Made by a program: the position numbers and the translations under genes. A stretch of 64,000 bases of DNA from contig NZ_AUMU01000015.1 of assembly GCF_000430845.1 (NCBI RefSeq), forward strand, positions 1 to 64,000, read 5' to 3'. Positions 11,501-20,136 of this stretch are shown piece by piece (position 1 is the stretch's first letter; each line of letters starts with the position of its first letter). The stretch is from Chryseobacterium gregarium DSM 19109. GTDB taxonomy: Bacteria > Bacteroidota > Bacteroidia > Flavobacteriales > Weeksellaceae. The notes under the pieces are model-generated. The model saw only the letters and a program-made list of their open reading frames with translations, was not told the origin of the DNA and made no database searches.

Positions 11501-14500
11501 TGATCGTATCATACTTTTCATTGGTTTTCTGCCAAAACCCTATTTTAAAATCATCAATTCCTGTGATACTGTTGGCCTGCTGTTCAGACAATACACCACG
11601 ATACGGGTTATATTCTATCCAGCTATCCCCTTTAGCAATTAAAATACGGACATCCTCCAGAGAATATTGGTGCTTCACCTGACGGATTACATGACCTCCG
11701 GGCTGCACTTTTTCAGGAGGTATAAGATCAGTATAGCCGTTTGCACCGCTGGTATGTCCCCCGATTTTCTTGTCGACCTGTGAAGTCGGGATCATTCCTT
11801 TTTCCACTTTAAAATCCACATAGGTATCGAGCGGAATATAATTCACTTTAGGATCATTTCTCACTGTTGAAGGGCTCGGGATCTGAATTCCTGTAAATGC
11901 CTTAAGTATGAAATCCTCATTCGTGAGCATATTTACGCCTTTTGCAGCACTTTCAAGCCTGGCTACTTTAGGATAGTCAATATTGGGGTTATCTGAAACA
12001 TAGGTAATCGGAGCTACCGGATCTGTATCCACCTGATCGTTTTTCTCCCATTTGATCGTTAAATGGATTTTCAGCTTGATCTTAATAAACAGGACTTTCA
12101 CTTTTAGCTCCAGTTTGAATTCGGCAAGAATAAGGAACGGCTTTACGAGCTCGACCCTGAAGTAAATGGAAATGAACAATGAAACCTTAACAATAAACAG
12201 ATTGATTTCCGCTCCTCCTTCAACATAAACATACCCTCCTACCTGAGGCCGCTCAAAACTGATTTTGGTTCCCACTTCAATAGCGGCCCAGACTTTCAGG
12301 ATGAGAAGGTTCAGGTTGAAATCCACTCTTGCTCCCGCTTCGATGCCTTTGGCAGCGATCATCAGGTAGGCCTGCGCTTTAATGTTAAGAGAATCTTTAA
12401 ATAAAGCTGCTGTAATCGGCTTTTCTCTGGTTCCGAAATTGATATACCATGGTTTCTGGTTTTTAAAAAAGAATCCCATCTGAACCTCAGCTTTAATATC
12501 AATAAAGGAGCCGTCATTTTTATTGAGCTGGAAGTTTCCTCCCGCCCCGATTTCCAAGGAATCGCTGCTGACAATAACAAATGCATAGAACGGCGGCATA
12601 CGCGGATCGTCTTCCGCAAGACCCAGACGCTCACTGAGGATCGTCAATCCCGCATCAATAGCGAACATACTCGGAACGGACAGCAATACCATGGCGCGTA
12701 GCGATGCCAGACGGCCATCCAGCGTGGCCAGCGATGCTCCGGCCCCAATGGAGAATGGAAAGCCCATATCTTTGGTATGCTGCGGACCGATAAATTTATC
12801 CATGTGGATTCCTCTTTCCGGATGAACATAATAGTCGTACCAGCTGTCATTATCTCCCATTCCGATGGCACTCTTATGGGCTACATACCGGTAGCCGAGC
12901 AGGCCCCTGAATCCAAAGATCCCGAACGATCCCAGCGGAATCACAAAAGGAAACTCTACATTGGCATCAATTAAAAACCCGGGATATTTAGGATCAAAAG
13001 CCATTTCGGCAGAACCGTAAATATTCATCTGCGGCAGCTGAAGCGCCACTTTTCCGCGATATTCCGTCGAAATTCCAGGCTCAGGAATTGTCAGTGACCC
13101 TTTAATGATGGCCACGGCGGCTTCTGCACTGGCTGTTCCCGGAATGACTAAATCGATCTCAAGAGTTGAAATATGGAAATAGTCATCTTTGTAATCTTTT
13201 TCTTCACCGCCATACTGAGCAACCATTTCATCGTTATCATTGGTGTAATAGTATTTTACCCCGTTTCCTCTTACATCGATTCCTAATGGGTTTACATTGA
13301 TTCCTCCATCAAATCCGATATAATTATACTGACGCATTACCCCATTGAACATTTTCTGTACTGTCCCAATGTGGATGGCAGAAACGCTCATGGTCACCGG
13401 TCCGATATTCAGGTTCAGGTTTACAGGAATAATTGAGTTCCCGCCTCCGAGCTCAAATTTCCCGCTGGCATAGTAGCGGATGGATGGAAGATCGATCCCC
13501 TGTTCACCAAATAGTTTCTCTCCGAAGGAATCTGCCGGAAAGAAAATCTGCGTATCGGCTTCGATGTAAAAGTTATCATCCTTTTTGCCGATCTCAATAC
13601 TCTGAAGATTAAATTTCAGGATATCGAATAGATTCATGGTAAGTCCCGAAGGCAAAAATGCAGCAGCAAGCTTGAAGTTTTCTTTGCTTTCCCATTCTCC
13701 TATTACATTAATAAGCAATTCTCCCTGTCCATTTTCGGGCTTAAACTTTTTAATTCTCAAGGCGGCATTTAATAAGGAATGGACTACCTGTCCGTGATGG
13801 AAATCAATTTCAAAATTGCTGAATCCCAATTCCCATGACTTATCTGCATCTTTTCCAAGATTAAACCATAATGTACGTTTGCTGATATCAGTAAGCTGAT
13901 TAACATCAAGGCTGCTTAAGAATTTAGTATATTCATCCTCTTTCTTGAAGGTCCTGTGTTGTCCTGCTGTGGTCGTCAGCTCCAAAGGAAAGACAAATTT
14001 CAGCTGTGCAGGAGACTCCAGTCCGTTGATATATAGTAATAAATCTGCTTTACTGGCAATAGGCTGCACAGATGCACCGTTCATGGATTTCACTTTAAGA
14101 TTGGTATAATCCAGATTAAAGAAATTTCCAAAATAATCGACTACTTTTGTAGTGTTGCCTATTTTTTCCGTACTGTATGTAGGACGGATGGCAATATTTC
14201 CGGACAATCCGCCTGTACCGATCAGCAAATGGTTGGCAGAAATCCCGAGAGTCTGCCCGGTCTGCTGTTTTTTAAACCATTTTTTAGGCAGGAAGATCTC
14301 GGTATATTCCATATAGACCCCCATGAATTCCTTAGGCCGTCCGTCGGCATCGGCTTCTGCGATGTTTTCTTTTTTGCTTAAATCGATCTTCATGTTGTGA
14401 ATATCGATAGCAAAGCCTGTATTCCCGATCAGTGCGGGAGAACTGGTGCTGAGGGCCAGGTCCATATTGTACCCAAAGCCTCTTTCAGTATCGGCGTAAA

Positions 14501-15386
14501 ATACAGCCTCCCCAAATTTCAGCATTACTTTATCCAAAAATCCCGGTGTATTTTCAGGAATAGGATCCAGGGCTTTTTCATGATTACGGGGATAAGCCGG
14601 TGTTAAAATATTCCTAGGAAATTCAATAGCTGCCGAAAGCATCAGCGTGGCTTTGAATTTCGGAATGATCACTTCCTTGATGAATTCATCGATATCCTGC
14701 GGGATCAGCGAACGGAAAAATTCTTTCACTTTTTTCCCGGTTTCCTGGATGTCGTCTGTTGATAAATAAGTAGCGAACGCTACTAAAGATGCATATTTTT
14801 CATTTGATTTCTGGTAAATATCCATTACCACATCTGTTACTGTAGTTGCATTGGTAGCAGGTGTTAATCCTAAATTCTGATCTCCATCTAGTTCCTGCAC
14901 AAACTTCATTAATGGTGTAATATTCGGATTGTCAGACTCTACAAAAGTATTAACAATATGGGCAATTACCTGTTCTTCCGTAATGTTCAGCACCCGAAGC
15001 GCGACTTCAAATATTTGCTGCGGCTCAAAGGAAAAATTCCCTAAGCTGAACTGGCGCAGGTACGCCAGGATTTTCCATTGGTATTCGATCGTGATCGGAA
15101 AAGCCGAGATCAATGAATCGTTTCCTTCGAGATCCGGATTGAGGACCAAAGAAATTCCCGTTCCCGGAAGTTCAATATCCAATCTCTTCGATACGATGGA
15201 TAAACTGTAAAAAGCCGAATCTCCTTTCGGGCCTTTACTGTACTGTAAATCTTTGTAATAGATCTTGTCGAGGAGCCCGATGACTCCGTCTTTTATAAAT
15301 CCCAGAATGTCTGGGATCTGGTCAGGTGTAACCACAGAGGATAACCTCGGGTAATACCTGTGTGTTACCGGTGTTTGATTTGGCAT
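8517..15386 (-). CDS. Giant beta-rich protein, first gene of operon B (2289 aa)
   Basis: Starts MPNQTPV without a signal peptide. An isolated collagen-like GPKGDS occurs at residues 52-57, as in some tail fibre proteins. Residues ~250-1120 are a long series of amphipathic beta strands with many short repeats of the type GPVTMSVSAIHIG. They end at about 1090-1115 in strands of strictly alternating hydrophobic and lysine residues (VKVLFIKIKLKIHLTIKW), the pattern expected of an extended beta sheet or groove. The C-terminal half is different and has cysteine clusters near residues 1662 (CGCNEETEPC) and 1772 (CGCTDP). The style resembles very large DUF6603-like proteins, but I hold that loosely. 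A relic of a second copy of its 5' end lies at about 16085-16180. Confidence 0.6.
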   Translation of the reverse strand: MPNQTPVTHRYYPRLSSVVTPDQIPDILGFIKDGVIGLLDKIYYKDLQYSKGPKGDSAFYSLSIVSKRLDIELPGTGISLVLNPDLEGNDSLISAFPITIEYQWKILAYLRQFSLGNFSFEPQQIFEVALRVLNITEEQVIAHIVNTFVESDNPNITPLMKFVQELDGDQNLGLTPATNATTVTDVVMDIYQKSNEKYASLVAFATYLSTDDIQETGKKVKEFFRSLIPQDIDEFIKEVIIPKFKATLMLSAAIEFPRNILTPAYPRNHEKALDPIPENTPGFLDKVMLKFGEAVFYADTERGFGYNMDLALSTSSPALIGNTGFAIDIHNMKIDLSKKENIAEADADGRPKEFMGVYMEYTEIFLPKKWFKKQQTGQTLGISANHLLIGTGGLSGNIAIRPTYSTEKIGNTTKVVDYFGNFFNLDYTNLKVKSMNGASVQPIASKADLLLYINGLESPAQLKFVFPLELTTTAGQHRTFKKEDEYTKFLSSLDVNQLTDISKRTLWFNLGKDADKSWELGFSNFEIDFHHGQVVHSLLNAALRIKKFKPENGQGELLINVIGEWESKENFKLAAAFLPSGLTMNLFDILKFNLQSIEIGKKDDNFYIEADTQIFFPADSFGEKLFGEQGIDLPSIRYYASGKFELGGGNSIIPVNLNLNIGPVTMSVSAIHIGTVQKMFNGVMRQYNYIGFDGGINVNPLGIDVRGNGVKYYYTNDNDEMVAQYGGEEKDYKDDYFHISTLEIDLVIPGTASAEAAVAIIKGSLTIPEPGISTEYRGKVALQLPQMNIYGSAEMAFDPKYPGFLIDANVEFPFVIPLGSFGIFGFRGLLGYRYVAHKSAIGMGDNDSWYDYYVHPERGIHMDKFIGPQHTKDMGFPFSIGAGASLATLDGRLASLRAMVLLSVPSMFAIDAGLTILSERLGLAEDDPRMPPFYAFVIVSSDSLEIGAGGNFQLNKNDGSFIDIKAEVQMGFFFKNQKPWYINFGTREKPITAALFKDSLNIKAQAYLMIAAKGIEAGARVDFNLNLLILKVWAAIEVGTKISFERPQVGGYVYVEGGAEINLFIVKVSLFISIYFRVELVKPFLILAEFKLELKVKVLFIKIKLKIHLTIKWEKNDQVDTDPVAPITYVSDNPNIDYPKVARLESAAKGVNMLTNEDFILKAFTGIQIPSPSTVRNDPKVNYIPLDTYVDFKVEKGMIPTSQVDKKIGGHTSGANGYTDLIPPEKVQPGGHVIRQVKHQYSLEDVRILIAKGDSWIEYNPYRGVLSEQQANSITGIDDFKIGFWQKTNEKYDTIRLLASTPFSFLDGGQPGWFIPEQYGITASSLFCTDHQSVWHHSNVLDKTVGTVYHQPVMYPNEYINGAYYNILGTATDDDYMVVSNASNPHGFAKSLKITNGNAMVILLPEASARIKLKLSTLASDVTIRLYKEVFSNAIYQNYELITEVNKTKDELAVELEFNEGDLFSKYVSKIEVIPYHVNQAQIDAINAQIDQIWANATANTTGEVSSVILSQDDQELHDNLVAQLDSLKDAGCTSAQCNELDFEVLETVNNYQGLFGSGIVNFDASAVVNNWAEFESMYMQTTYGGQAPYVDFNIHSVIFLYLPNNPFSSFIERNSVITKISDKTDGIDVCYSAEYPKELINKAVIIKVNKVAQKPIGLKFTPNCGCNEETEPCKKDDLLCNFLSEINASLYNCITPGTPLRNNRKCFEILMNAIYVFDKDYPYYNLISGAGLILNLMDELKKYLDTDGATLQGALDIVKKIFDILYEIGDCGCTDPVDYVTNCYTLLQQVSWMTATDYEYEQTIPAQPAVQQDMQLMLDAMSKVVQPVWRPSSAYCIHIKTRDNVNGDTPHDFNYYFAFKTAGPIGHFEQKNPGYIDWVRDEEGEPVTPPKKKSKEEYPITSLGSYIDMKRSYPKANGDLLMAKPLFYGHEECEIRLFFTKPYVYNMLKNWEPGQGLGPIKGEMNIMIKDPVTNVIIPYPLPEHWTHETVPETITEWVGDNDPNLPLGIQQMMNYINYANSPNSTLICNIKPGKAVKPKSNSYSVVLDNLNPEKLYTAIVSNAFDDNGDLDFAPYPLPEDKTYVENPSVHEFVFKTSRYKNFKEQVESYKLKEYNDHQAVIGEKEAVYQINANFNQQKLDDLYSLVSGGTENAHLKDLANTYSEIFDRALEGVMGLKPLDPPSNTEFVKIIDNATKNVVALLIRNPEPFNDPRIPLSDMANCFEVLSQTGNVNLEFKVIYSKDYSQILVMHQSKKIINSKLNCRFRYKTWNGALYEQKSVVTLNEIQL

Positions 15387-15708
15387 GTAAATTATTTTGT
15401 GTTGAGGGGGTTATTTAAAGAGTAACATGATATACATTAAATAAAAAATCATCTTCTAAGAATAAAGCATTACTCTAAATACTCTCTTCAAGAAAAGCAT
15501 CTTTTTCAATTCTTGTAAAGGAATAATAGTTTGTAACCCATATTGAAGTAACCTATTTTATTCATATCATATTTTTAAAATTTGTAAGGATATATAAACG
15601 TTAATTACTGTTGTAATAATCATTATAAAAAGTTCTTCAATAACATATTTATCAAGAACTTACCTTGGTAAATCCATTTTTTCTCCCATACATATGGTGG
15701 AATTATTA
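15387..15708 (-). other. Long AT-rich 5' leader of operon B
   Basis: About 320 bases between the giant gene and the shared leader repeat. No open reading frame of note and no strong hairpin is visible. Together with the repeat this gives a leader of roughly 430 bases downstream of the putative -7 box, much longer than for most genes in the window. Confidence 0.5.
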
Positions 15709-15872
15709 TTTATTTCATAGGTTGTCAGTTTTTGGTTTAACAGCATCCATCGGCCCCATTGAATAAAATTAGTCAGACAATTACTTAAAATGCTTACGCG
15801 TTAACTCGTCTGTTATTCTGAAACAAAGGTATCCGGGCACAACGCCAAAACTTGACGTGTTATTTTTTATTT
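15709..15872 (-). repeat. Promoter/leader repeat, copy 1 (operon B)
   Basis: About 165 bases closely similar to 22412-22577 and in the same orientation. The part at 15819-15872, which holds the putative promoter, is identical in both copies. The transcribed part is more diverged but keeps the blocks GTCAGACAA, GTTAACTCGTCTGTTAT and ATTTATTTCATAG. On the minus strand the last block contains a minimal ATG-AAA-TAA open frame. The repeat precedes the first gene of operon B. Confidence 0.85.
15824..15831 (-). promoter_or_regulatory. Putative -7 box TACCTTTG of operon B
   Basis: Matches the Bacteroidota -7 consensus TAnnTTTG on the minus strand. A TTTTG lies only 14 bases upstream, closer than the usual ~19-21, so the -33 element is uncertain. 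The sequence is identical in the operon A copy. Confidence 0.6.
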
Positions 15873-15898
15873 AAAAAAACTTTTAAAATTTTATTGTG

Positions 15899-15941
15899 GA
15901 ATAAAAGGCAGGGAATCAGATTGATTTAATTTCCCTGCCTT
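15899..15941 (-). terminator. Terminator of operon A
   Basis: The 11-bp arms AAGGCAGGGAA (15905-15915) and TTCCCTGCCTT (15931-15941) are perfectly complementary and are followed on the minus strand by TTTTATT. The hairpin separates operon A and the gene relic from the operon B promoter. Confidence 0.85.
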
Positions 15942-16084
15942 AGAAGAATTAGATAAATGCCTTTGTAATATTTATTATCCTGTAATAGTTTCAAGTATTC
16001 CAAGACGGCTTATATTTCTTAAAGTAATTTGCCTATTCATTAATAATCCTCATAAGATCTCTCCTTTCCGCTTCTGCTCTTCAG

Positions 16085-16180
16085 CTGATTTATACATAGA
16101 TCTCTGAATGTTTTTGTGCCAAAGGATAACCCTAAGTAAGACCTGCGTTAATTTGGCATATAAATTATTTCATTTTTGGA
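16085..16180 (-). pseudogene. Relic of the 5' end of a 2289-aa-type gene
   Basis: On the minus strand, AAATAATTTATATGCCAAAT aligns with the ribosome site and start of the 2289-aa gene (AAATAATTTACATGCCAAAT). After a gap of about ten bases the match continues through CAGGTCTTAC and GGTTATCC, and again at ACATTCAGAGATCTAT against ACATTCTGGGATTTAT. The reading frame is broken at the fourth codon (TAA). This is a decayed partial paralogue directly downstream of operon A, which shows that the region has been duplicated and eroded. Confidence 0.7.
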
Positions 16181-16304
16181 TTCATTACAGCTTTGTTTTT
16201 AGACAAATAAAAGTCGTATTGAGTAAAGTATTTACCTAATTTCCATAATTATTATTTTAAATTTTGTTAAACTAAAAACTTAACCCAATCTAAAATTTTG
16301 ATTT

Positions 16305-16979
16305 TTAAACACTTACAGAAGTAGGTAAAAATGGCATTAATGAATGGTAATATGGATGAGCATCCCAAAAAGCCTGACCAAAAAGTTCAATAAATTTAGT
16401 TACATTCATTGTATTTATTTGTCCTGTAGTTTCATTCAGATCTTTTATAGAAATAACAAATTGATTAGTATTTATATCAAACTCATATGTGAATATTAAC
16501 TCTAGATTGGGTAATCCATTTGCCGTATCCAGAGGTGTTCCAAAGTAGTATTTTGTTGGAGAATATGCAGGATGACGAGTTATTTCATTTGTTTGTAAAT
16601 CGAAATTAGCACGTAAAATTGTTCTACCTTGCTCATCAATCACAATTTTTTTCTTGGATTTTAAAACTCCATTCTCATTGTAAAACTCACAATCCCAAGC
16701 TTCAAATCCAAATATACTCTGCTTATTAAAATAAATAAGCACAGAATGACTTTGCATTGAATTTGTATATTGTTGAACTATGTCGCTTTTACTCTCTGAG
16801 AAGTTTAAGTAATATTCATGCCATGTTTTCTTAATTCCTGCCCTGTTTAAGTGGCTAAAATTTTCTGTTTTTTTCAGTTTTCCTGTAGCATCATCATATA
16901 TATAGATCTTACCTTCTTTCAGCATACTAAATTGTTGTGCTGTAACAGTTTTTCCATTAGAGTTTTTGTATTCTATCAT
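16305..16979 (-). CDS. Candidate immunity protein for the adjacent toxin (224 aa)
   Basis: I chose the start MIEYKNSNGK at 16979, four bases after the stop of the toxin gene. An in-frame upstream ATG at 17066 would overlap the toxin gene by 83 bases and adds a less plausible leader. The protein is cytosolic in character, mixed alpha/beta and low in cysteine, with no recognised domain. It contains tyrosine- and asparagine-rich strands such as IYIYDDATGKLKKTENF and FTYEFDINTNQF. A small gene immediately downstream of a toxin-ended large gene is the standard place for its immunity protein, so the call rests on position only. Base composition is as AT-rich as the toxin gene and unlike operon B. 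Confidence 0.5.
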   Translation of the reverse strand: MIEYKNSNGKTVTAQQFSMLKEGKIYIYDDATGKLKKTENFSHLNRAGIKKTWHEYYLNFSESKSDIVQQYTNSMQSHSVLIYFNKQSIFGFEAWDCEFYNENGVLKSKKKIVIDEQGRTILRANFDLQTNEITRHPAYSPTKYYFGTPLDTANGLPNLELIFTYEFDINTNQFVISIKDLNETTGQINTMNVTKFIELFGQAFWDAHPYYHSLMPFLPTSVSV

Positions 16980-16983
16980 AATT

Positions 16984-19900
16984 TTAGTATTTAAATGGTA
17001 TTTCTGGTAACTTATCGTATTTTCCTCCTTTTTTAATGATTGCAAAATTAATATCACCAAAATCAAAATTAGTATGAGAATCAGCAGCTTGCCTTATTTT
17101 ACTTACAAAATCAGAATTTCCAATAGGAACTTGTTTAAGAATTTCATCGTATTGTAACTTTCCATTAGTATTCTCAATTTTTTTTATCAATCTTGTCGCT
17201 TCTTCAGAATCATCTATTGTATCTAATACCACCATTTTTAACTCTTCAACAAAATTATCATAATCCGTAGCATTTAATCTCATACCCATATCAATATCAT
17301 CAGCCTTTTTTAATGGTATTGTGACTCCAGATGTAGATACTAAAGGATCACCTTGTTTTAAGGTTCGCGCTGCAGAACCTTTCACTACGAATTCCAAGCT
17401 CCCGATATGATCAGATAAGTCGCCTGGTAAATCTAATAAATTTTGTTTGAATTTATTTCTGACTGCATTACAAAAACTTTTATATTGAGATAAATTATTG
17501 AATCCAGCGCCAAAACCCCTTACTAAAATTTCTTTAACATAAAAATTTGTCTGCAAAATCAGTTCATCAGGAGAAATAAATTTAACTCCATCTTTACCTT
17601 TCTTATTAGCAATTACCACTAAGTCTTCTATAAAATCATCTGAAAGACCTAAGTCTTGTCTACAAAGTTTTATATATTCAGATAAAAAGTTGTTTGTATA
17701 TAGAGGATCCAAATCCCACGTTTGTTGCTTAATAAGTCCTTTGATTTTATTAATCAAAAAGGAAGGATCTATTGGAATAATACTGCAATAATAAATTTTA
17801 TCCGTAGCCTGCTGTATAATAGTATCACTTTCATTAGGATGCAACTGTTTTAAACGCTCTTTTACCTTTTGCCTCAACACATCAGGTGTTAAACCTTCAC
17901 CAAAAGTTTTTGTTGCATTCTTAGCAGATTTTCTCAATGCTACTGTTGTAAAAGTATCTGCTGCTGTTACCGAAAGCGTTGCTAATTGCAAAAGCATAAT
18001 AAAGTTTTTCATGTTTTTGCAAAAAGCGTCATTTGTATCACAATTCACAAAGTTGGCAAAAAAACCTAAAACGCCTGAGGTAAATTCTACACCTCCTAGT
18101 ACAACTCTTAATCCTGTTTTAGTCAACAAACCAACTTCACCAGCTCCCATTGCTGCCCATCTAAGGTGTCGTAACTTTATAGCATTACCTATCCCAGAAA
18201 GAGTAAGTACTCCATCTACGCTATAGCCAATTACCGTTTCCACATCACTTCTATCTCCAAGATCGTCTACCATTTTTAAAACAAAGATTGGAATAAGAGA
18301 GTTTATGGTAACTGAGCCATCACCAATCTGTATCTCATCACCATAAAGTGTTAGTATAGGGACTTTTGTTTCCACATTGTTATTAATTAATGTAACAGGT
18401 TGGTAAGGATGGTAAGTTCCATATAACATAGTTTTTTGAGAATAATGACTGGATCCCTGATATAACTCGTCGTCTAATATGTACCAAGGTAATTTTTCTC
18501 GTAAAACTTCTATCTTCCCATCTTTAAATTGAAAAGTAAAATTATCTCTAAATACTCCTATTCTTTTCTCAGATTCATAGGGAATTGTTATTGGTGCTGC
18601 TTCAGGAAAGTGAACTGAATAAACATATTCTGTATGGCCTGACAACCAATATGGGTATTCTGTAACTGGATGTATTCTTATCTCATCAAGTTGGTATGCG
18701 GTTTCATAGCTATACTTATACAAAACAGAGGAAGGGACAGTAGCTGCATTATCCTCGACAAAATATTTATTATTCGCAACAGGTTTATTCGATGTTGGAT
18801 TTAAAGATTCTATATAAAAAACATTCTGTTTTAGATTCCCATTAGTATCATACGGATTGTATTTACTATTCATCCATAATCCATACATTGCATGCACAAA
18901 AGCACTTTTTGTTTCTGTTGGCTTAAAATCTGTCTTGAATAATAAATTTGAAAATTCTAATAAAGCAACCGAAATGTTATAACTTTGTCCTAGGTTATCA
19001 TACAATACTTGATATAGCGGTATTTTATTAACAAATAGAAGTCCATCATCAATATTATTCAGCATATGATCTAAAAAATAATCTACTTCCGTACTTTTGA
19101 CGGAATATACCAAATTAACAATAAATGAACCCAAAACCTCATCTGAAAATGGAACCCCATTCAAAAAAATACTTTTAGTATGTATAATGTTTTTTTCGTT
19201 ATCAAGCCCTGTAATATTTCTTACATTATTTACATACTTTTTACTGCATATAAATTTAAGAATTTCAATTTTTAATGTCGCAGGAATCAATTGTAAAACA
19301 GCAGGGCTAAATGGTATCGCTAAATAAAGTAATTTTTCTAAATCAGAATGATTGCTACCATTGGGATTGGAATTAAGGATATAATTTTTAAAATTTACAT
19401 ATAACTCAAAATATTTGCTAAGTATATTTCTGTTATTGATATAAATTTTTTTCCGATCATTATCCGGTATAGTAATAATGTTTCCAATAAGAAGAGGAGG
19501 ATCAACCCATAACTGCTTCTGATAATTTTTTATTTCCGTCACTCTATCTTTTATCTCTTGATTAACTATATCAATCTCGGAAAATGCTTTAAAAACGGTT
19601 TGAGTTATGTTGTAAATAGTTTGTGCCGTATCAGCAATTGCATCTGCAGTCTCCCGATCTTTTGCATATTTAATATTATTTTTGAAGTATTGATATGCTG
19701 ATATTTCATCGTTAAAATAGACTTCATCTACTTCTTGACCGGTCTGTGTAAAACCAGTTATAAGTACTTCATCTTTAGAAAAAAAATCTCCAGATGCATA
19801 TTGTTTAGTATAATCAACCCATTTGTAATGATCATCCGAAGAAGTGTCATTTATGACGAAAACAATCTCTCGCTTACGTACTATTATTGATTCACCAACA

Positions 19901-20136
19901 TTAGGATTTTGCCAATCTAAGAAAACATTTACATCCTCGATATCTCTTAATTTATTTCTATATTCAATATATTGCAAATAATTAGAATAATTCCCTTCAT
20001 CATTATATTGAAAAAAAGTTCCAGAATCAGTTTCAAAACCTGCTAAGTGACCAGAGGTAAAGAATTTTAAGCTATTGTATTTTACTTGTGACAGCTTTTT
20101 CACAATACCATCTTTTCTAACTATAACTACATCCAT
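16984..20136 (-). CDS. Polymorphic-toxin-like protein with C-terminal nucleotidyltransferase-fold domain (1050 aa)
   Basis: The start overlaps the end of the 729-aa gene by ten bases. The last ~135 residues carry the marks of the nucleotidyltransferase fold: GSAAR at about 920-924, the acidic pair DIDMG at about 947-951 and a third carboxylate in FGDINFAII near 1028. Toxins with this fold transfer nucleotides to tRNA or protein targets; the target here is unknown. At about residues 620-720 lies a long glycine-rich hydrophobic stretch (VLTLSGIGNAIKLRHLRWAA onward), like the pre-toxin regions of Bacteroidota polymorphic toxins that may help membrane passage. No signal peptide is seen. The gene is AT-rich compared with operon B. 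The toxin call is inference from domain order plus the downstream small gene. Confidence 0.6.
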   Translation of the reverse strand: MDVVIVRKDGIVKKLSQVKYNSLKFFTSGHLAGFETDSGTFFQYNDEGNYSNYLQYIEYRNKLRDIEDVNVFLDWQNPNVGESIIVRKREIVFVINDTSSDDHYKWVDYTKQYASGDFFSKDEVLITGFTQTGQEVDEVYFNDEISAYQYFKNNIKYAKDRETADAIADTAQTIYNITQTVFKAFSEIDIVNQEIKDRVTEIKNYQKQLWVDPPLLIGNIITIPDNDRKKIYINNRNILSKYFELYVNFKNYILNSNPNGSNHSDLEKLLYLAIPFSPAVLQLIPATLKIEILKFICSKKYVNNVRNITGLDNEKNIIHTKSIFLNGVPFSDEVLGSFIVNLVYSVKSTEVDYFLDHMLNNIDDGLLFVNKIPLYQVLYDNLGQSYNISVALLEFSNLLFKTDFKPTETKSAFVHAMYGLWMNSKYNPYDTNGNLKQNVFYIESLNPTSNKPVANNKYFVEDNAATVPSSVLYKYSYETAYQLDEIRIHPVTEYPYWLSGHTEYVYSVHFPEAAPITIPYESEKRIGVFRDNFTFQFKDGKIEVLREKLPWYILDDELYQGSSHYSQKTMLYGTYHPYQPVTLINNNVETKVPILTLYGDEIQIGDGSVTINSLIPIFVLKMVDDLGDRSDVETVIGYSVDGVLTLSGIGNAIKLRHLRWAAMGAGEVGLLTKTGLRVVLGGVEFTSGVLGFFANFVNCDTNDAFCKNMKNFIMLLQLATLSVTAADTFTTVALRKSAKNATKTFGEGLTPDVLRQKVKERLKQLHPNESDTIIQQATDKIYYCSIIPIDPSFLINKIKGLIKQQTWDLDPLYTNNFLSEYIKLCRQDLGLSDDFIEDLVVIANKKGKDGVKFISPDELILQTNFYVKEILVRGFGAGFNNLSQYKSFCNAVRNKFKQNLLDLPGDLSDHIGSLEFVVKGSAARTLKQGDPLVSTSGVTIPLKKADDIDMGMRLNATDYDNFVEELKMVVLDTIDDSEEATRLIKKIENTNGKLQYDEILKQVPIGNSDFVSKIRQAADSHTNFDFGDINFAIIKKGGKYDKLPEIPFKY

